Origin: an uncultured Alphaproteobacteria bacterium
GTDB lineage: Bacteria > Pseudomonadota > Alphaproteobacteria > Micropepsales > Micropepsaceae
DNA: 64,000 bases
Reading direction: 5' to 3'
Assembly: GCA_903857685.1 (NCBI GenBank)
Contig: CAIOFO010000010.1
Location: 1-64,000 of the forward strand
Shown: positions 51,127-60,545 of the stretch, piece after piece
Layout: each line of letters opens with the position of its first letter
Position numbering within the stretch: position 1 is the stretch's first letter
The notes under the pieces: model-generated
What the model was told of the DNA's origin: nothing
The model's input: only the letters and a program-made list of their open reading frames with translations
Databases searched by the model: none
Position numbers and translations under genes: made by a program

Positions 51127-51998
51127 TGTCGGATAAGAAGAATGAGATTGACGATGTTTCCGGTACCGAAACGACCGGTCACGAATGGGACGGCATCAAG
51201 GAACTGAATACGCCGCTGCCGCGCTGGTGGATCGGCATCTTTTATGCCTGCATTGTCTGGGCCATCGGCTACTGGATCGTGATGCCGGCGTGGCCGACCC
51301 TGAACGGCTATACCCATGGCTGGTTCAATCATTCCCAGCGGGATGACGTCATGGCGCAGGTGGGTCTCCTCAAGGCGGCGCGCGCCTCGAAGGAGCGTGA
51401 ACTCAGCAATGCGACCCTGGCGCAGATCCAGTCCAATCCCGAACTGCTGCAATTCGCCCAGGCCGAGGGCAAGTCGGCCTTTGGCGACAATTGCGCGCCT
51501 TGCCATGGCTCCGGCGGCCAGGGCGCTCATGGTTATCCCAATTTGAACGACGACGTCTGGCTGTGGGGCGGTTCGCTGGCTGATATCCAGCACACCATCA
51601 CGGTGGGCGTGCGCTCGACGGCAGCGGAAACCCGCCAGTCGCAAATGCCGTCCTTTGGCCGTGATGCCATGCTCAAGCCGGCGCAGGTCGACGATCTGAC
51701 GGAATATGTCGTTCATCTCTCCGGACGTCCGGCCAATGGAGCGGCGGTGACGCGGGCGACCAAGTTGTTCGCGGACAATTGCGCCATGTGTCACGGGCCC
51801 GAAGGCAAAGGCAACCGGACCATGGGTGCGCCGAATCTCACGGACAATGATTGGCTCTATGGGCCCAGGCGCGAGGATATCCATGACCAGATCTGGAACG
51901 GCCATGGCGGCGTCATGCCGACCTGGGGCGGCCGGTTGACGCCCGAAACTATCAAGGCGCTTGCGGTCTATGTGCACGGCCTTGGCGGCGGTGAATAG
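51123..51998 (+). CDS. ccoP: cbb3-type cytochrome c oxidase subunit III (diheme)
   Basis: HEWDGIKELNTPLPRWWIGIFYACIVWAIGYWIVMPAWP; two heme motifs CAPCH and CAMCH. Confidence 0.96.
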   Translation: MMSDKKNEIDDVSGTETTGHEWDGIKELNTPLPRWWIGIFYACIVWAIGYWIVMPAWPTLNGYTHGWFNHSQRDDVMAQVGLLKAARASKERELSNATLAQIQSNPELLQFAQAEGKSAFGDNCAPCHGSGGQGAHGYPNLNDDVWLWGGSLADIQHTITVGVRSTAAETRQSQMPSFGRDAMLKPAQVDDLTEYVVHLSGRPANGAAVTRATKLFADNCAMCHGPEGKGNRTMGAPNLTDNDWLYGPRREDIHDQIWNGHGGVMPTWGGRLTPETIKALAVYVHGLGGGE

Positions 51999-52009
51999 GC
52001 GATGGCCTC

Positions 52010-53524
52010 ATGACCGCCTTGCCGAATATCGACCTGCGCCAGGCGCAAACCGTCCCGGTGATGGCGGCTGATGGTGTGACGCGGTCGGAGGCCGAGGCCA
52101 GCAACAGCGCGGCGAATCGCAAGCTCTACAAGTCCCGGGTGCCGATCTATCCCAAGGAGATGGACGGTATTTATCGCTACATCAAATGGGCGATGATGGC
52201 CTTCACGCTCAGCATCTATTACCTGGTTCCCTGGCTGCGCTGGGACAGGGGCGCCGGTGCGCCGCACCAGGCCGTCCTGGTCGATATGACCCATGAAAGG
52301 CTCTATTTCTTCTTCATCGAGATCTGGCCGCAGGAAGTCTACTACATCACCGGCCTGCTCATACTTTCGGCGGTAGCGCTGTTCCTGATCAATGCGCTGT
52401 TCGGGCGGTTGTGGTGCGGCTATTCCTGTCCGCAGACCGTCTGGACGGACCTGTTCATCTGGGTCGAAACCAAGATCGAGGGTGACCGCGGCGCCCGCAT
52501 CCGCCTGGCGGCGGAGCCCTGGACCTTGCGGAAAGTCGCCAAGCGCGTCTCCAAGCACGCGATCTGGCTGGGTTTCGCGGTGGCGACCGGCGGCGCCTGG
52601 GTATTCTATTTCAACGACGCTCCGACACTGCTGCACCAACTGATGACCGGAGCTGCGAGCTTCGGCGTCTATTCGGCAATCGCGATACTGGCTTTCACCA
52701 CCTACACGCTGGGCGGCCTGATGCGCGAACAGGTTTGCACTTATATGTGCCCCTGGCCGCGCATCCAGGCGGCGATGACCGACAATGAAGCGCTATCGGT
52801 GACTTATCGCCGTGACCGCGGCGAACCGCGCGGCGCCCACAGGAAAGGTGAGCCCTGGGACAATCGCGGCAGTTGCATTGACTGCAATCAGTGTGTCGCG
52901 GCCTGTCCGATGGGCATTGATATCCGGGATGGCTCCCAGCTCGAATGTATCAATTGCGCCCTATGCGTCGATGCCTGCGATGAAGTCATGCTGCGCATTG
53001 GCCAGCCCAAGGGCCTGATCGCCTTTGATACCGAAGCCAATGTGCTGCGGCGGCTGAAGGGCGACAAGCCCCGCTTCCGCTTCCTGCGCCCGCGCACGAT
53101 GCTTTATTCCGCCATCCTGGTGGTGGTCAGCGCCATCATGCTGTTCAGCCTGGTGGATCGCCGCACCGTGGACCTGGATGTGCTGCGGGACCGCAATCCC
53201 AACTTCGTCACCCTGGCCGATGGCGCAGTGCGCAACGGCTATACCCTCAAGCTGATGAACCGCGACCAGGCTCCGCGCGTGCTGAACCTGGCCGTGTCCG
53301 GCATCGCAGCCCGCGAAATCAATATTATCGGCGTGGGGGTTGTCGTGCCGCCGGTGCCGCTGGGCGTTGATCCCGACAGGGTCCGCACCTTGCGCCTTTT
53401 GATCACCGTGGATCGCAGCCGGGTAAGACCGGGCACGCAGGCAGTGACATTTTCCCTGACTGATCCGGCGCGGGGGGAGACGCGCACCGTCGAAACCGTA
53501 TTCGTATCGGGAGACCAGAAATGA
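52010..53524 (+). CDS. ccoG: Cytochrome c oxidase accessory protein CcoG (FixG), 4Fe-4S
   Basis: GRLWCGYSCPQTVWTDLFIWVE; CIDCNQCVAACPMGIDIRDGSQLECINCALCVDACDEVM. Confidence 0.96.
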   Translation: MTALPNIDLRQAQTVPVMAADGVTRSEAEASNSAANRKLYKSRVPIYPKEMDGIYRYIKWAMMAFTLSIYYLVPWLRWDRGAGAPHQAVLVDMTHERLYFFFIEIWPQEVYYITGLLILSAVALFLINALFGRLWCGYSCPQTVWTDLFIWVETKIEGDRGARIRLAAEPWTLRKVAKRVSKHAIWLGFAVATGGAWVFYFNDAPTLLHQLMTGAASFGVYSAIAILAFTTYTLGGLMREQVCTYMCPWPRIQAAMTDNEALSVTYRRDRGEPRGAHRKGEPWDNRGSCIDCNQCVAACPMGIDIRDGSQLECINCALCVDACDEVMLRIGQPKGLIAFDTEANVLRRLKGDKPRFRFLRPRTMLYSAILVVVSAIMLFSLVDRRTVDLDVLRDRNPNFVTLADGAVRNGYTLKLMNRDQAPRVLNLAVSGIAAREINIIGVGVVVPPVPLGVDPDRVRTLRLLITVDRSRVRPGTQAVTFSLTDPARGETRTVETVFVSGDQK

Positions 53525-54000
53525 CCAGGACACTGACCGGCCGCGGCGTGCTGCTCTGGCTGACCGCCTTTTTCGGCATCATTTTTGCAACCAATTTCTA
53601 TTTCGTCACCGCCGCGATCAAGACTTTCAGCGGCGAAGATGTGGGTGATCCCTATATGCTGGGCGTCGAGTACAACAGCACCCTTGGCCGGCGCGCCGAA
53701 CAGCAGAAGCTGGGCTGGACATCCACCATTTCCGCAGAACGCCTGCCTGGCGGCCCGGTGCGCGTCAGCGTCACCTTGCGCCATGCCGATGGCGCGCCCG
53801 AGACGGATTCGACATTGCAGGGCAGGCTGCGGCATCCCAGCAATGGTGGATTGGACCGCGCCCTGACCTTCAGGCAGACGGCGCCGGGACTCTTCCAGGC
53901 GGATTTGTCGGGCGTAAGCTCGGGCAACTGGGATGTCCTGGTCAACACTCCAGAACAGGACGCGCCCTTTGAGGCAACGCGCCGCGTGTGGCTGCGGTGA
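53521..54000 (+). CDS. ccoH: FixH family protein (CcoH)
   Basis: Position between ccoG and ccoI; N-terminal TM; ATNFYFVTAAIKTFSGEDVGDPYMLGVEYN. Confidence 0.9.
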   Translation: MTRTLTGRGVLLWLTAFFGIIFATNFYFVTAAIKTFSGEDVGDPYMLGVEYNSTLGRRAEQQKLGWTSTISAERLPGGPVRVSVTLRHADGAPETDSTLQGRLRHPSNGGLDRALTFRQTAPGLFQADLSGVSSGNWDVLVNTPEQDAPFEATRRVWLR

Positions 54001-56174
54001 ACCTGGCGCTTCGCTCGGCCGACATGGCCGATGACCTGTCGCGCCATCTTCTCCCGGGCGACGATGGCAATTGCCAGTTCGAAATTGCGGTCAAGGGCGC
54101 GCGCTGTGCAAATTGCATCGCCAAGATTGAAACCGGAGTCCGCGCCCTAGCTGGCGTGAGCGAAGCTCGCCTCAACCTTTCCACGGGAAAGCTCACCGTC
54201 GGCTGGAAGCGCGGAGCCGCTTCGCCCCATGCCGTGCTGCGCCGGATTCGCGATCTGGGTTACGAGGCCCAGCCCTTCGATGCCGCCGCGACATTGTCCA
54301 GCGGCGAGCAGGAAGGGCGCCTGCTACTGCGCTGCATGGCCATAGCGGGTTTCGGCACCGTATTCATCATGGGTCTTGCCGACGCAGTCTGGTATGGCGG
54401 CGGCGACATGGAAGCGGCCACGCGGCAGAGCCTTTTCTGGCTGGCCGCCGCCGTGGCCATTCCGATAACATTTTATGCCGGCCAGCCCTTTTTCCTCTCG
54501 GCATTTCGCGCCCTGCGCCGCGGCAACGCCAATATGGATGTGCCGATCAGCGCCGCGCTGATCCTGTCGCTGGGCCTCAGTCTCTATCAGACAGTCCAGC
54601 ATGGAACGCACAATTACTTCGATGCCGCGGTGATGCTGACCTTCCTGCTGCTGATCGGCCGCTATCTCGACTACAGGCTCCGCAGCAGGGCGCAGGGCGC
54701 GGCCCGGCACCTTCTGGCCCTGCAATCGCTGTTGGCGCGCCGCATCCGGCCGGATGGCGATCTCGAAACCGTGGCGGCGCGCGACCTGGCGCCCGGCGAC
54801 CGGTTGCTGCTGGCGAGCGGCGACCGCGTACCGGTGAACGCAGTCCTGGAAGAGCATGCCACCGAAGCCGATATGTCCCTGGTCACCGGCGAAAGCATGC
54901 CGCAACCTTTCGCTCCCGGCGAGGCGATCTATGCCGGAGCTGTCATCACAGGCGCGCCTGCGATCCTGCGCGCCACCGCGCGGGTCGAGGATTCGCTGGT
55001 CGCCGACCTGGCGCGGCTGCTGGAAGCCGGACAGCAATCGCGCAGCCTCTATGTCAAGCTGGCGGACCGCGCCGCCCGCGCCTATGTGCCGCTGGTCTGC
55101 GGCCTGGCGCTTGCGGTCTTCGTCGGCTGGCTGGGCATGGGCGCCTCCATCGCGGTCGCCGCGACCAACGCCATCACCGTGCTGATCATCACCTGTCCCT
55201 GCGCCCTGGGCCTTGCCGTTCCCGCGGTGCAGATCGTGGCGACCGGCCGGCTGTTCCAGCGCGGCGTCTTCGTCAAATCCGGTGACGCCTTGGAGCGGCT
55301 GGCGGAAATCGACCTGGCGGTGTTCGACAAGACGGGCACCCTGACAACCGGTGTCCCGGCACTGCGCAATGCGGCGGATGTTTCCCCCGCCATCCTGGAG
55401 CAGGCCGCCCAACTGGCGCGGGCAAGCCGGCATCCGCTGGCCCAGGCGCTGGCGGCAGCGGCGGGTCCGGGGCCGGTGGCGCCGGGCGTGCGCGAAACCA
55501 TCGGCATGGGACTCGAAACGGCCGATTCGGCCCGCAAACTGGGCAATGCCGCCTGGTGCGGCCTGGATCCCGGCGCACACAAGGGCGGCATGTGGTTCTG
55601 CCGCGATGGCGCGGCGCCCGTTCATTTTGTCTTTCATGAAACCATCCGGCCCGAGGCCGGCGCCGTGGTTGCGGCGCTGCTGAGACGCGGAATCTCCGTC
55701 GAGATGCTGAGCGGCGATCACCCGATGGCTGCCGCGGAAATCGCAGCGCGCGCCGGAATCGCGCAATGGCACGCTGGCGTCGGCGCGCGGGAGAAAGCGG
55801 CGCGCCTGCAGGCGTTGAAGGCGGAAGGCCGGCATGTGCTGATGGTGGGAGACGGCATCAATGACGCCGCCGCCATGGGTCTGGCGCATGTTTCGATCGC
55901 GCCAGGCTCCGCCGCAGATGTCAGCCAGCAGGCGTCAGACATGGTGCTGCGCGGCCAGGACTTGACGCCGCTGGTGGAGGCGCTGGACGTCGCGCGCAAG
56001 GCGCGCCGGCTGGTGCTGCAGAATTTTGCGCTCGCCCTTCTTTACAATCTCACCGCCATCCCCCTGGCGGCCCTGGGCTTCGTCACGCCCCTGATCGCGG
56101 CGGCCACCATGGCTGGCTCCTCCCTGCTGGTCACGCTCAATGCGCTGCGCCTGAGCCTTGCGGGCAAACCATGA
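53997..56174 (+). CDS. ccoI: cbb3-oxidase-associated heavy-metal (Cu) P-type ATPase CcoI/FixI
   Basis: GARCANCIAKIETGV metal-binding domain, CPCALGLAVP, FDKTGTLTTG, VGDGINDAAAMGLAHVSIAPGS. Confidence 0.94.
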   Translation: MNLALRSADMADDLSRHLLPGDDGNCQFEIAVKGARCANCIAKIETGVRALAGVSEARLNLSTGKLTVGWKRGAASPHAVLRRIRDLGYEAQPFDAAATLSSGEQEGRLLLRCMAIAGFGTVFIMGLADAVWYGGGDMEAATRQSLFWLAAAVAIPITFYAGQPFFLSAFRALRRGNANMDVPISAALILSLGLSLYQTVQHGTHNYFDAAVMLTFLLLIGRYLDYRLRSRAQGAARHLLALQSLLARRIRPDGDLETVAARDLAPGDRLLLASGDRVPVNAVLEEHATEADMSLVTGESMPQPFAPGEAIYAGAVITGAPAILRATARVEDSLVADLARLLEAGQQSRSLYVKLADRAARAYVPLVCGLALAVFVGWLGMGASIAVAATNAITVLIITCPCALGLAVPAVQIVATGRLFQRGVFVKSGDALERLAEIDLAVFDKTGTLTTGVPALRNAADVSPAILEQAAQLARASRHPLAQALAAAAGPGPVAPGVRETIGMGLETADSARKLGNAAWCGLDPGAHKGGMWFCRDGAAPVHFVFHETIRPEAGAVVAALLRRGISVEMLSGDHPMAAAEIAARAGIAQWHAGVGAREKAARLQALKAEGRHVLMVGDGINDAAAMGLAHVSIAPGSAADVSQQASDMVLRGQDLTPLVEALDVARKARRLVLQNFALALLYNLTAIPLAALGFVTPLIAAATMAGSSLLVTLNALRLSLAGKP

Positions 56175-56314
56175 GCGGCGTTGCGCTCATCATTGCCTCC
56201 GCTCTCGGCGTGGGCCTGACCGCGCTGGCGGTGCTGCTATGGGCCCTGAATTCGGGGCAATATGACGACCCGGACGGCGCTGCGGAACGCATCCTTCTCG
56301 ACGACGGTGATTGA
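56171..56314 (+). CDS. ccoS: cbb3-type oxidase assembly protein CcoS
   Basis: 47-aa ORF MSGVALIIASALGVGLTALAVLLWALNSGQYDDPDGAAERILLDDGD overlapping the ccoI stop. Confidence 0.92.
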   Translation: MSGVALIIASALGVGLTALAVLLWALNSGQYDDPDGAAERILLDDGD

Positions 56315-56332
56315 CGGCTGCCGCCCGGCGCG

Positions 56333-56346
56333 TTGATCGGGATCAA
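56333..56346. promoter_or_regulatory. FNR/FixK box TTGATCGGGATCAA
   Basis: Perfect TTGAT-N4-ATCAA about 47 bp upstream of the ion-channel-like ORF. Confidence 0.85.
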
Positions 56347-56392
56347 GGTTCATTGTTCCTTGCCCAGGCAATATCAGAATTTGGGAAAACGC

Positions 56393-56824
56393 ATGTTGCA
56401 GAACCTGGTGGCCGGAACGAGCCTCGTGGCGTTGTCGGTGCTGATACATACTGCCGGGCTGATCCTGATAGGCAGCGCCACGCCTTCATTTGCCCGCAGG
56501 CTTGGCCTGCAAAATCACAATATCGGCAGGACCCTGGTGATGACCGCCACTGTACTGGGAATTCTCGGCATTTTGACGGTCGAGGTGTGGAGCTGGGCGC
56601 TCGCTTACGCCTGGTTTCACACCACGGCCAGTTTTGCGGATGCGCTCTATCTTTCCACGTCGATGTTCTCGACCATCGGCTATGGGCCGATCAACTTCGA
56701 TCCGCATTGGAGGCTCATGACCGCGCTGGAAGGCATAAACGGCTTTCTGCTGATCGGTTGGTCCACCGCGTTCCTGGTGCGGGCCTCGACCCGTCATGGG
56801 CCGTTCCGCAAGGATCATTTCTGA
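56393..56824 (+). CDS. Ion channel-like (two-TM potassium channel family) protein
   Basis: TM segments and pore-like ADALYLSTSMFSTIGYGPINFDPHWR (TIGYG filter-like). Confidence 0.78.
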   Translation: MLQNLVAGTSLVALSVLIHTAGLILIGSATPSFARRLGLQNHNIGRTLVMTATVLGILGILTVEVWSWALAYAWFHTTASFADALYLSTSMFSTIGYGPINFDPHWRLMTALEGINGFLLIGWSTAFLVRASTRHGPFRKDHF

Positions 56825-56867
56825 ACCGCCTGGCCAACCGGACCCTGTGGACCGGGCGAAGAACGGC

Positions 56868-56881
56868 TTGACCTGGATCAA
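56868..56881. promoter_or_regulatory. FNR/FixK-like box TTGACCTGGATCAA
   Basis: One mismatch from TTGAT-N4-ATCAA; upstream of the cytochrome c gene. Confidence 0.7.
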
Positions 56882-56952
56882 GGCGCAGCCGCCCGTGCGG
56901 TTCACAGTATGGCTGGCTGGTCCTAGGGCCGGTATCCATTTGGGGTTTTGCC

Positions 56953-57546
56953 ATGAACAAATCGCATTTTCCGGTAATTGCCGTTTGCGTGGTCCTTTTG
57001 TGGACCGGTGCCGCCATGGCGCAGCCCGCCAAACCGTCCCAGGCCGCCGGCTGCGAAAGTTGCCATGGCGCGGGGGGCGACAGCCAGAAGGCCGACACCC
57101 CGCGGCTGAACGGCCAGCAAAGCGGTTACCTGCTCACCAGACTGAAGGAATTCCTCGATCCCACGCGCGGCACGCCGCATGCCAACAAGATGATGTGGGA
57201 AAACGCCACCACGATCAGCGCCAATGACGCGGCGGCGCTGGCGGATTATTTCCGCCGCCTGGCGCCGCCGCGGCGCTCGGGCATAGGAGCGCAGGCCGAA
57301 GCGGGCCGCAGGATCTTCCGTCAAGGTGCCGGTCCGGCCATTGCCGCCTGCGCCACCTGTCATGGACAAGATGGCGAGGGAACAGGCGGCACGCCACGCA
57401 TTGCCGGACAGCACAAGGACTATGTTATGCAACAGCTTCAGGCCTTCATGCTGACCGCGCGCGTCGGCACGCCGATGAACCATCACGCCTGGGACATGAC
57501 GGAAGAGCAGATGCAGCAGTTGGCGGCCTATTTGTCCAACAACTAG
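56953..57546 (+). CDS. Diheme c-type cytochrome (c4-like)
   Basis: Signal peptide; GCESCHGAGGDSQKADTPRLNGQQSGYLLTRLKEF and ACATCHGQDGEGTGGTPRIAGQHKDYVMQQLQAF. Confidence 0.92.
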   Translation: MNKSHFPVIAVCVVLLWTGAAMAQPAKPSQAAGCESCHGAGGDSQKADTPRLNGQQSGYLLTRLKEFLDPTRGTPHANKMMWENATTISANDAAALADYFRRLAPPRRSGIGAQAEAGRRIFRQGAGPAIAACATCHGQDGEGTGGTPRIAGQHKDYVMQQLQAFMLTARVGTPMNHHAWDMTEEQMQQLAAYLSNN

Positions 57547-57569
57547 TTTTTCAGCGTCGGGAGGTTGCG

Positions 57570-58166
57570 ATGAATGACTTGCGCCTTGCCCTGGTTTTCG
57601 CCGCCGGTCTGCTGATTTGCCAACCGGGCTATGCACAGCCGGCGAGCCTGCCCATGGATACCCCGGTCAGGATTGCCGGGGTCGAAACCGTCTGCACCGG
57701 GGTAAGCTTGGATGCGCGCGAGAATCCGCTATGGAATTCCTATGCCCTGAAAGTGGAAATCGCGGGCGGTGGGGGCAGATATCTCGGCGGCGAACGCATC
57801 ACCCTGCGCCGCAACGAGGCGGAGCTGGTCTCGGTGATTTGTGATGGCCCGTGGATCCTGTTTCAGCTTCCGCCGGGCCGCTACACGGTCGAGGGCGAAT
57901 TGGCCGGCCAGACGATCTCCTTCACGGCCTTCATCTCGGCGGGCAACCAAGGCCGGATCATATTGCGCTTCCCCGATACGGACAGCGCTGCGCCCCCATA
58001 TGCCATGAATTACAGCGACGAAGCGGCCCAGGCGCTGGGCGTGCACAAGGGGCACGTGGATGTTTTCAATGTCACGCGCGCACCGGATAATGGACTGGCG
58101 CCGAATTTTCGGGGCGGCCTCGACAAAAAAGGCGCCGCAATCCAATTGCAGTGGCCGACCAACTAG
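57570..58166 (+). CDS. Hypothetical secreted protein
   Basis: Signal peptide MNDLRLALVFAAGLLICQPGYAQ; no confidently recognised family. Confidence 0.6.
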   Translation: MNDLRLALVFAAGLLICQPGYAQPASLPMDTPVRIAGVETVCTGVSLDARENPLWNSYALKVEIAGGGGRYLGGERITLRRNEAELVSVICDGPWILFQLPPGRYTVEGELAGQTISFTAFISAGNQGRIILRFPDTDSAAPPYAMNYSDEAAQALGVHKGHVDVFNVTRAPDNGLAPNFRGGLDKKGAAIQLQWPTN

Positions 58167-58170
58167 CCGT

Positions 58171-59049
58171 TCACGCCACCAGATCGGCGATGCCGGCGGC
58201 GATGATGCCGCTCACGTCAATTGCGGCGGCCGGCCCAGGAACCGTGTTGGTGGTGACCAGGCCGCAATCCAGGATCGGCTGGGCGCCTTCACTCAATATG
58301 CCATGGATGCCGATCGCTACCGGCGGCAAGGCGCTCAGCGGCCCCAGCAGGCGCATCGCTTCGGCCATGGTGGCGCCGGTTGAAACAATGTCGTCCAGCA
58401 GAACCGGGGTGGCGCCGTCCGGAATCTTCAGATCATGCGGCGACGATTGCACGGTCCGGTCGCCGAGCCTTTGCTTGGACAGGACCGCGAATTCCGCGCC
58501 GCAGGCGCCGGCCACCGCGCCCACCCATTGCCGGCTTTCCGCATCCGGTCCGATCAGGTATGGCCGCAGGACATGAGCCTTGATCCAGTCGGCGATGGCG
58601 GGCCCGGCATGAAAAGCGCGGGCGGGAATGGAATAGATTTCGTCAAGCGACTTGTAGCGGTGCAGATGCGGATCCACCGTCGCCAGCCAGTCGCAAGCAT
58701 GCGAAAGCAGCGCGGCGAAGCTGCGGGATGTCACCGTTTCACCCGGCTGGAAGCTGCGGTCCTGCCGCATATAGCAGAGATAGGGCGCTACCAGACCGAC
58801 CTTGCGCGCGCCCATCTGGCGCGCACCGTCGGCGGCGAAAAGCAGCGGCGCGATCTTTCCGTCCGGCCACGCCAGCGTGCAGACCAGCACGATGCTGCGC
58901 CCGGCAAGGTCATCCTGGAAACGCAGATGGGATTCGCCATCGGGAAAAGCGCTCAGCGCCAGGTTGCCGGTGCTGCCGCCGCACAGCGTTGCCAGTCGCG
59001 ACGCCATCGCCTCATTTCCAGGCAGGGCAATGAAAAGCGGCGCGCTCAT
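58171..59049 (-). CDS. Ribose-phosphate diphosphokinase (PRPP synthetase)-like protein
   Basis: FPDGESHLRF, APYLCYMRQDRSFQPGETVTSRSFA, PRPP-loop VLLDDIVSTGATMAEAM. Confidence 0.88.
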   Translation of the reverse strand: MSAPLFIALPGNEAMASRLATLCGGSTGNLALSAFPDGESHLRFQDDLAGRSIVLVCTLAWPDGKIAPLLFAADGARQMGARKVGLVAPYLCYMRQDRSFQPGETVTSRSFAALLSHACDWLATVDPHLHRYKSLDEIYSIPARAFHAGPAIADWIKAHVLRPYLIGPDAESRQWVGAVAGACGAEFAVLSKQRLGDRTVQSSPHDLKIPDGATPVLLDDIVSTGATMAEAMRLLGPLSALPPVAIGIHGILSEGAQPILDCGLVTTNTVPGPAAAIDVSGIIAAGIADLVA

Positions 59050-60545
59050 GTGACGCCGAAAATGTCAGGATTGGCCTCGGCATAGGAAAGGGCATAGGCG
59101 AGCTCGCCTTCCGCCTCCGCATGCAGGGTGCAAAGCGCTGTCCCGGCCGCGATCTGGTCACCCAGCCGGACGTGCAATTCGATTCCGGCGGCCTTGGCGT
59201 ATGGCGCACCGGCAAGCTTGGCGAGCCGCGCGATGCGGCGATTGTCTATGCTTTCAAGAACGCCGGCATGGCTGGCCGCCAGAGCCCTGCGGTGCCGAGC
59301 CTGTGGCGGAACGCGCATGCCACCTTGCGCCGCGCAGATGCGCTGAAATTTGCTCCAGGCGCGGCCGTCATCCAGCGCCGTGCTGGCCAATATTGTGCCC
59401 TGTCCGGCGGGGGCCTTGCCGCAAAGTTCCAGCAGGCCGCCCGCCAGCGCCAGGGCACGCGCGCGCAGATCCTGCGGCGCATCCGGCCGGCCCTGCAGGA
59501 CCGCCAGCACGTCGCGGGCCTCCAGCGCCGGACCGATGCCGCGGCCGATGGGCTGGTTGCCGTCGCCCTGCATCACCTTGATGCGGATGCCGAAAGCCTC
59601 GGCCACAGCGCTCAGGCCGGCAGTAAGAGAATCAGCCGCCGCGGCGCCGCGGACCTTGGCGGTTGGTCCCACCGGCATGTCAATCACCAGATGGGTGGCG
59701 CCCGCCGCGATTTTCTTGGAGAGAATCGAGGCGATCATCTGGCCTTCGCTGTCGATATCCAGGGCATGTTCGATCCGAATGAGAATATCGTCGGCCGGGC
59801 TGAGCTGCATCGCGCCGCCCCAGACGATGCAGCCGCCTTCCTGCCCGACGACCGCGCGCAATGCCTGTTCATCCAGCGCCACGGGCGCCAGCGTCTCCAT
59901 TGTATCGGCGGTGCCGGCCGGCGAGGTGATGGCGCGCGAGGATGTCTTGGGCATCATCAGCCCCAGGGCGGCGCAGAGCGACACCACGATGGGCGTGGTG
60001 CGGTTTCCCGGCAATCCGCCCACCGAATGCTTGTCGGCGATGACTTGCCCATGCCAATCAAGACGCTTGCCCGCGCCCACCATGGCGCGGGTGAGAAAAC
60101 ATACCTCGTCCTGCGCCAGGGGCTTGGTGGCGCAGGCGGTGATGAAAGAAGTGACCTCCAGGGCGGAATAACGCCCCGCCACGATATCGGGGATGATGCG
60201 CCCGAAAGCCCGTTCGTCCAGCGCATGACCAAAAATCCGGCTTCGCACCAGGCCGAGCGATTCCACCGGCGGCGCATGGCGCGCGGTGATGAGATCGCCC
60301 TCCGCGACGCCCAGCGCCTGCCAGGTGGCGTCGGAAAGCCCGGCTTCGACGCAGTTCAAAAAATCGGATTCCACCTGATAGAGCGTAGCGATGGCGTGCC
60401 GGTCGCCCGCCGAAAGCAGGATGCGATTATGGGAGGTAAAGCCCTCCGAGCGGCAGACCGAGCAGTCCTTGCGCAGGAAGACGACAGTCTCGGCATGGGT
60501 ATCTATGCCCAGCAGGCGTGCCCGCAACCCGTGCGCCCCTGTCAT
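59046..60545 (-). CDS. Thymidine phosphorylase family protein (archaeal AMP-phosphorylase-like)
   Basis: ADKHSVGGLPGNRTTPIVVSLCAALGLMMPKTSSRAITSPAGTADTMETLAPV; extended about 80-aa N-terminal domain; 500 aa. Confidence 0.88.
   Translation of the reverse strand: MTGAHGLRARLLGIDTHAETVVFLRKDCSVCRSEGFTSHNRILLSAGDRHAIATLYQVESDFLNCVEAGLSDATWQALGVAEGDLITARHAPPVESLGLVRSRIFGHALDERAFGRIIPDIVAGRYSALEVTSFITACATKPLAQDEVCFLTRAMVGAGKRLDWHGQVIADKHSVGGLPGNRTTPIVVSLCAALGLMMPKTSSRAITSPAGTADTMETLAPVALDEQALRAVVGQEGGCIVWGGAMQLSPADDILIRIEHALDIDSEGQMIASILSKKIAAGATHLVIDMPVGPTAKVRGAAAADSLTAGLSAVAEAFGIRIKVMQGDGNQPIGRGIGPALEARDVLAVLQGRPDAPQDLRARALALAGGLLELCGKAPAGQGTILASTALDDGRAWSKFQRICAAQGGMRVPPQARHRRALAASHAGVLESIDNRRIARLAKLAGAPYAKAAGIELHVRLGDQIAAGTALCTLHAEAEGELAYALSYAEANPDIFGVT

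Noticed and set aside
54324-55889. 521-aa minus-strand ORF antisense to ccoI
   Set aside because: Shadow ORF; ccoI on the plus strand has all P-type ATPase motifs.
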